A stretch of DNA of 7,146 bases, taken from the NCBI GenBank assembly GCA_030650265.1, contig JAUSEJ010000492.1, positions 1-7,146 on the forward strand, written 5' to 3'. A program made the translations under genes and the position numbers. A model generated the notes under the pieces. It saw only the letters and a list, made by a program, of their open reading frames with translations, had not been told where the DNA came from and did no database searches. Source of the stretch: Dehalococcoidia bacterium (GTDB taxonomy: Bacteria; Chloroflexota; Dehalococcoidia; JACPQF01). This document shows positions 5,512 to 7,146 of the stretch, one piece after another (the stretch's first letter is position 1; the number at the start of each line of letters is the position of its first letter).

Positions 5512-7146
5512 CTATTCTGGAACCAAACCTGTGAGCGGGATAATCAGCGAATCTGCTCCTGTGGCCAGGGTGAGCCGGCTTCCTGTGGCCGGGTCGTAGA
5601 AGCCAACCCGGGCGCTCTGGATCCGGCCGAGATCGTTCGCTGCAAGGGTTAATGAGTATTGATCGGGAAACTTTTCACCCTTCTGCCAGTATGAAGTAGG
5701 ATAATTGCCATCCACCGGCTCGCTGTCGGTCTGCGTCACTATCGTCCCGGCGCTATCCAGAAGGTGAACGAAGACTTTGTAATCCTTCTTCACCTCGCCG
5801 GCGACCTGCCAATAGAGCGTTAGCCCGAGCTTCCTCTGCCCGCCGGGCCCGTTGCTCTGCGTGCCGACCGCCAATTCGTATCCCTCCAGGTTGAGGGCGC
5901 CGCCGAAAGTGGCATCCAGCCGGTTAGCCGGGCTGCCGGCAGATGGCGTCGGGCTAACCTTGATGCGGCCCAGGTAGGCGGTCGTCCTATCCGAGCCGGC
6001 GAGTTTCAGCCTCGTCATCGTCTCCAAGACATAGGCGCCAACCTCAAGACGGTAGACGCCGGGCTTTGTCGCCGGTGGAATGGCCACAGTATGGGGATCC
6101 TGGTAGATTTCCGTCCGCTGCCAGAGACTGGTCGTACCGTAGACATCACCCGGTTGTCGATCATGCTGCGCCAGCAACAGGAAACTCCGGTCGTAAAGAT
6201 GGACGAACACTTTGTAATCTACATTGGACGGAGCGAGCCCCCGCCACGACAGATTCACCTGTACCTCATCACCCGGTTTGACTGTGGCAAGGAGCCTATC
6301 GGTGGAACCGGACAGCGATCCCTTTTCCGACTCCTCTCGAATTACCTCGAATCCCACAAGACCCATCTTGCCAGCAAAATCAGCCAGCGTGGGGTTGTCC
6401 TCCAACTTCGAACTGGCCGACCTCGCCGGGAGGCCGTTCAGCGTACCGAGTTCCGACGTCCCCAGCTTCTGGCCATTGAGCGCCACCGTAAGACGAAGAC
6501 TGAGTTTCTGGAGAGGTCGCCGGGGCAACACAAGTCTGCGGACATCCCTTACCACCTCGTTGGGCAACCATTCCTGGAGGTGAGCAGTACCGAATAAGAT
6601 CTCGCCGTCCGCGGCGGGGAAAGCGGTTCCCTGCTCATCAACCCATTCAAACAAGGCCGTAACGTCGTGCGCCTCTCCCCGCAACGCCTGCCAATAGACG
6701 ACCGCCTCGGCATCCCAACCCTCCTCGATCGAGGGTGACTTCAGTTCAAAGCCGGCCAATCGAATGACCTGACCGAAATCGGCTTGCATAGGGCGCTGGC
6801 CGTTCAAGCTAAGCGCCTGCCCCATGACGGCGGGGGCCCGGGGCAAGAAGTCGGCAGCAACGGGAATCGCAATGAGCGCCAGGAGCGAAAACCCCCAATA
6901 GTAGCCGGCCTTCCAGCGCCTTCCCCTAGCCAGCGAGACGATGGCCAGAGCCAGTAAGGCGGCTATCGTGATGATCCGCCCGGCCGTCCTTGCCGGGGTA
7001 TCTGTAAACCAAAGATCGACCGTATGGTTACCAGACGGAACGTCAACGCTCACAAGTCCGAGGGGCTGCGATGGGTAGACGGCGGCAGCTTGACCGTCGA
7101 CTTTCGCTTGCCAGCCCGGAAAAGCGTAAGCGTGATAGCGCAAGCT
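5512..7146 (-). CDS. C-terminal part of a large membrane protein with tandem beta-sandwich repeats (5' end outside window)
   Basis: 544 codons are visible; the frame is open to the right edge, so the TTG at 7141-7143 is not a start. In visible-residue order it has a short extracytoplasmic module (HAYAFPGWQAKVDG... VDVPSGNHTVDLWF, about 5-47), as found near the end of YfhO-like and glycosyltransferase-like multi-spanning proteins. Two hydrophobic segments follow (about 57-72 and 82-101). After them come three related domains, each starting with a [L/V]xGxEL-type strand: VIRLAGFELK (about 127-222), GLVGFEVI (about 262-382) and LNLEGYELA (about 418-528). The second and third share YKVFVHL.D, a Q.D..P..G.Y.T..W..[G/E] stretch and a final G.YD or GAYV strand. 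The likely role is a cell-envelope membrane protein, perhaps a glycosyltransferase of the polyprenyl-sugar type whose catalytic part would lie upstream; this is inference because no catalytic motif is in view. It ends 167 bp before secG, which has its own promoter. Confidence 0.8.
   Translation of the reverse strand, partial: SLRYHAYAFPGWQAKVDGQAAAVYPSQPLGLVSVDVPSGNHTVDLWFTDTPARTAGRIITIAALLALAIVSLARGRRWKAGYYWGFSLLALIAIPVAADFLPRAPAVMGQALSLNGQRPMQADFGQVIRLAGFELKSPSIEEGWDAEAVVYWQALRGEAHDVTALFEWVDEQGTAFPAADGEILFGTAHLQEWLPNEVVRDVRRLVLPRRPLQKLSLRLTVALNGQKLGTSELGTLNGLPARSASSKLEDNPTLADFAGKMGLVGFEVIREESEKGSLSGSTDRLLATVKPGDEVQVNLSWRGLAPSNVDYKVFVHLYDRSFLLLAQHDRQPGDVYGTTSLWQRTEIYQDPHTVAIPPATKPGVYRLEVGAYVLETMTRLKLAGSDRTTAYLGRIKVSPTPSAGSPANRLDATFGGALNLEGYELAVGTQSNGPGGQRKLGLTLYWQVAGEVKKDYKVFVHLLDSAGTIVTQTDSEPVDGNYPTSYWQKGEKFPDQYSLTLAANDLGRIQSARVGFYDPATGSRLTLATGADSLIIPLTGLVPE

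Noticed and set aside
5512..7143. TTG at 7141-7143 as a true start of the membrane protein
   Set aside because: The frame remains open upstream to the window edge, and the first visible residues are in the middle of a conserved module (YAFPGWQAKVDG), so the gene is truncated by the window.

Overview
The window reads almost entirely from the minus strand. It looks like chromosomal DNA from an uncultured bacterium, and I would guess Chloroflexota. The basis for that guess is family resemblance from memory, not a search: a large membrane protein ending in a 'FPGWQAKVDG' module plus tandem beta-sandwich repeats, and a family 5 solute-binding protein with an uncleaved N-terminal anchor sitting directly behind secG. 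Base composition is moderate to high GC. Three sigma70-like promoters are readable, each with a 17-bp spacer.

Layout in the direction of transcription (right to left): (1) 7146-5512 is the C-terminal 544 residues of a large membrane protein whose start lies outside the window. (2) A clear promoter (5455-5427) drives secG (5344-5120), followed 27 bp later by an ABC-type peptide/solute-binding protein (about 5092-3371). (3) 3370-3097 is non-coding. It holds a CACGAA-type inverted repeat that can fold into a long hairpin, then a strong promoter (3169-3141) with a small hairpin at the predicted 5' end of the transcript. (4) A TrmA/RumA-family uracil-C5 RNA methyltransferase (3096-1918) overlaps maf, a nucleotide pyrophosphatase (1921-1286), by 4 bp (GTGA), so the two are probably translationally coupled. 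(5) 1285-854 is non-coding. It contains short direct and inverted repeats that resemble the ends of a decayed IS21-like element, a 42-codon orphan ORF, and the promoter of the next gene. (6) 853 to the left edge is a fused MsrB-MsrA methionine sulfoxide reductase, truncated by the window.

Most of the content is housekeeping: protein export (SecG), solute capture at the membrane, RNA modification, nucleotide-pool sanitation and repair of oxidised methionine. I see no clearly new biological system. The points most worth a second look are the hairpin repeat behind the solute-binding gene, the Asp-to-Asn change in the catalytic motif of the RNA methyltransferase, the repeat remnant in which the maf stop codon lies, and the repeat-built C-terminus of the membrane protein.
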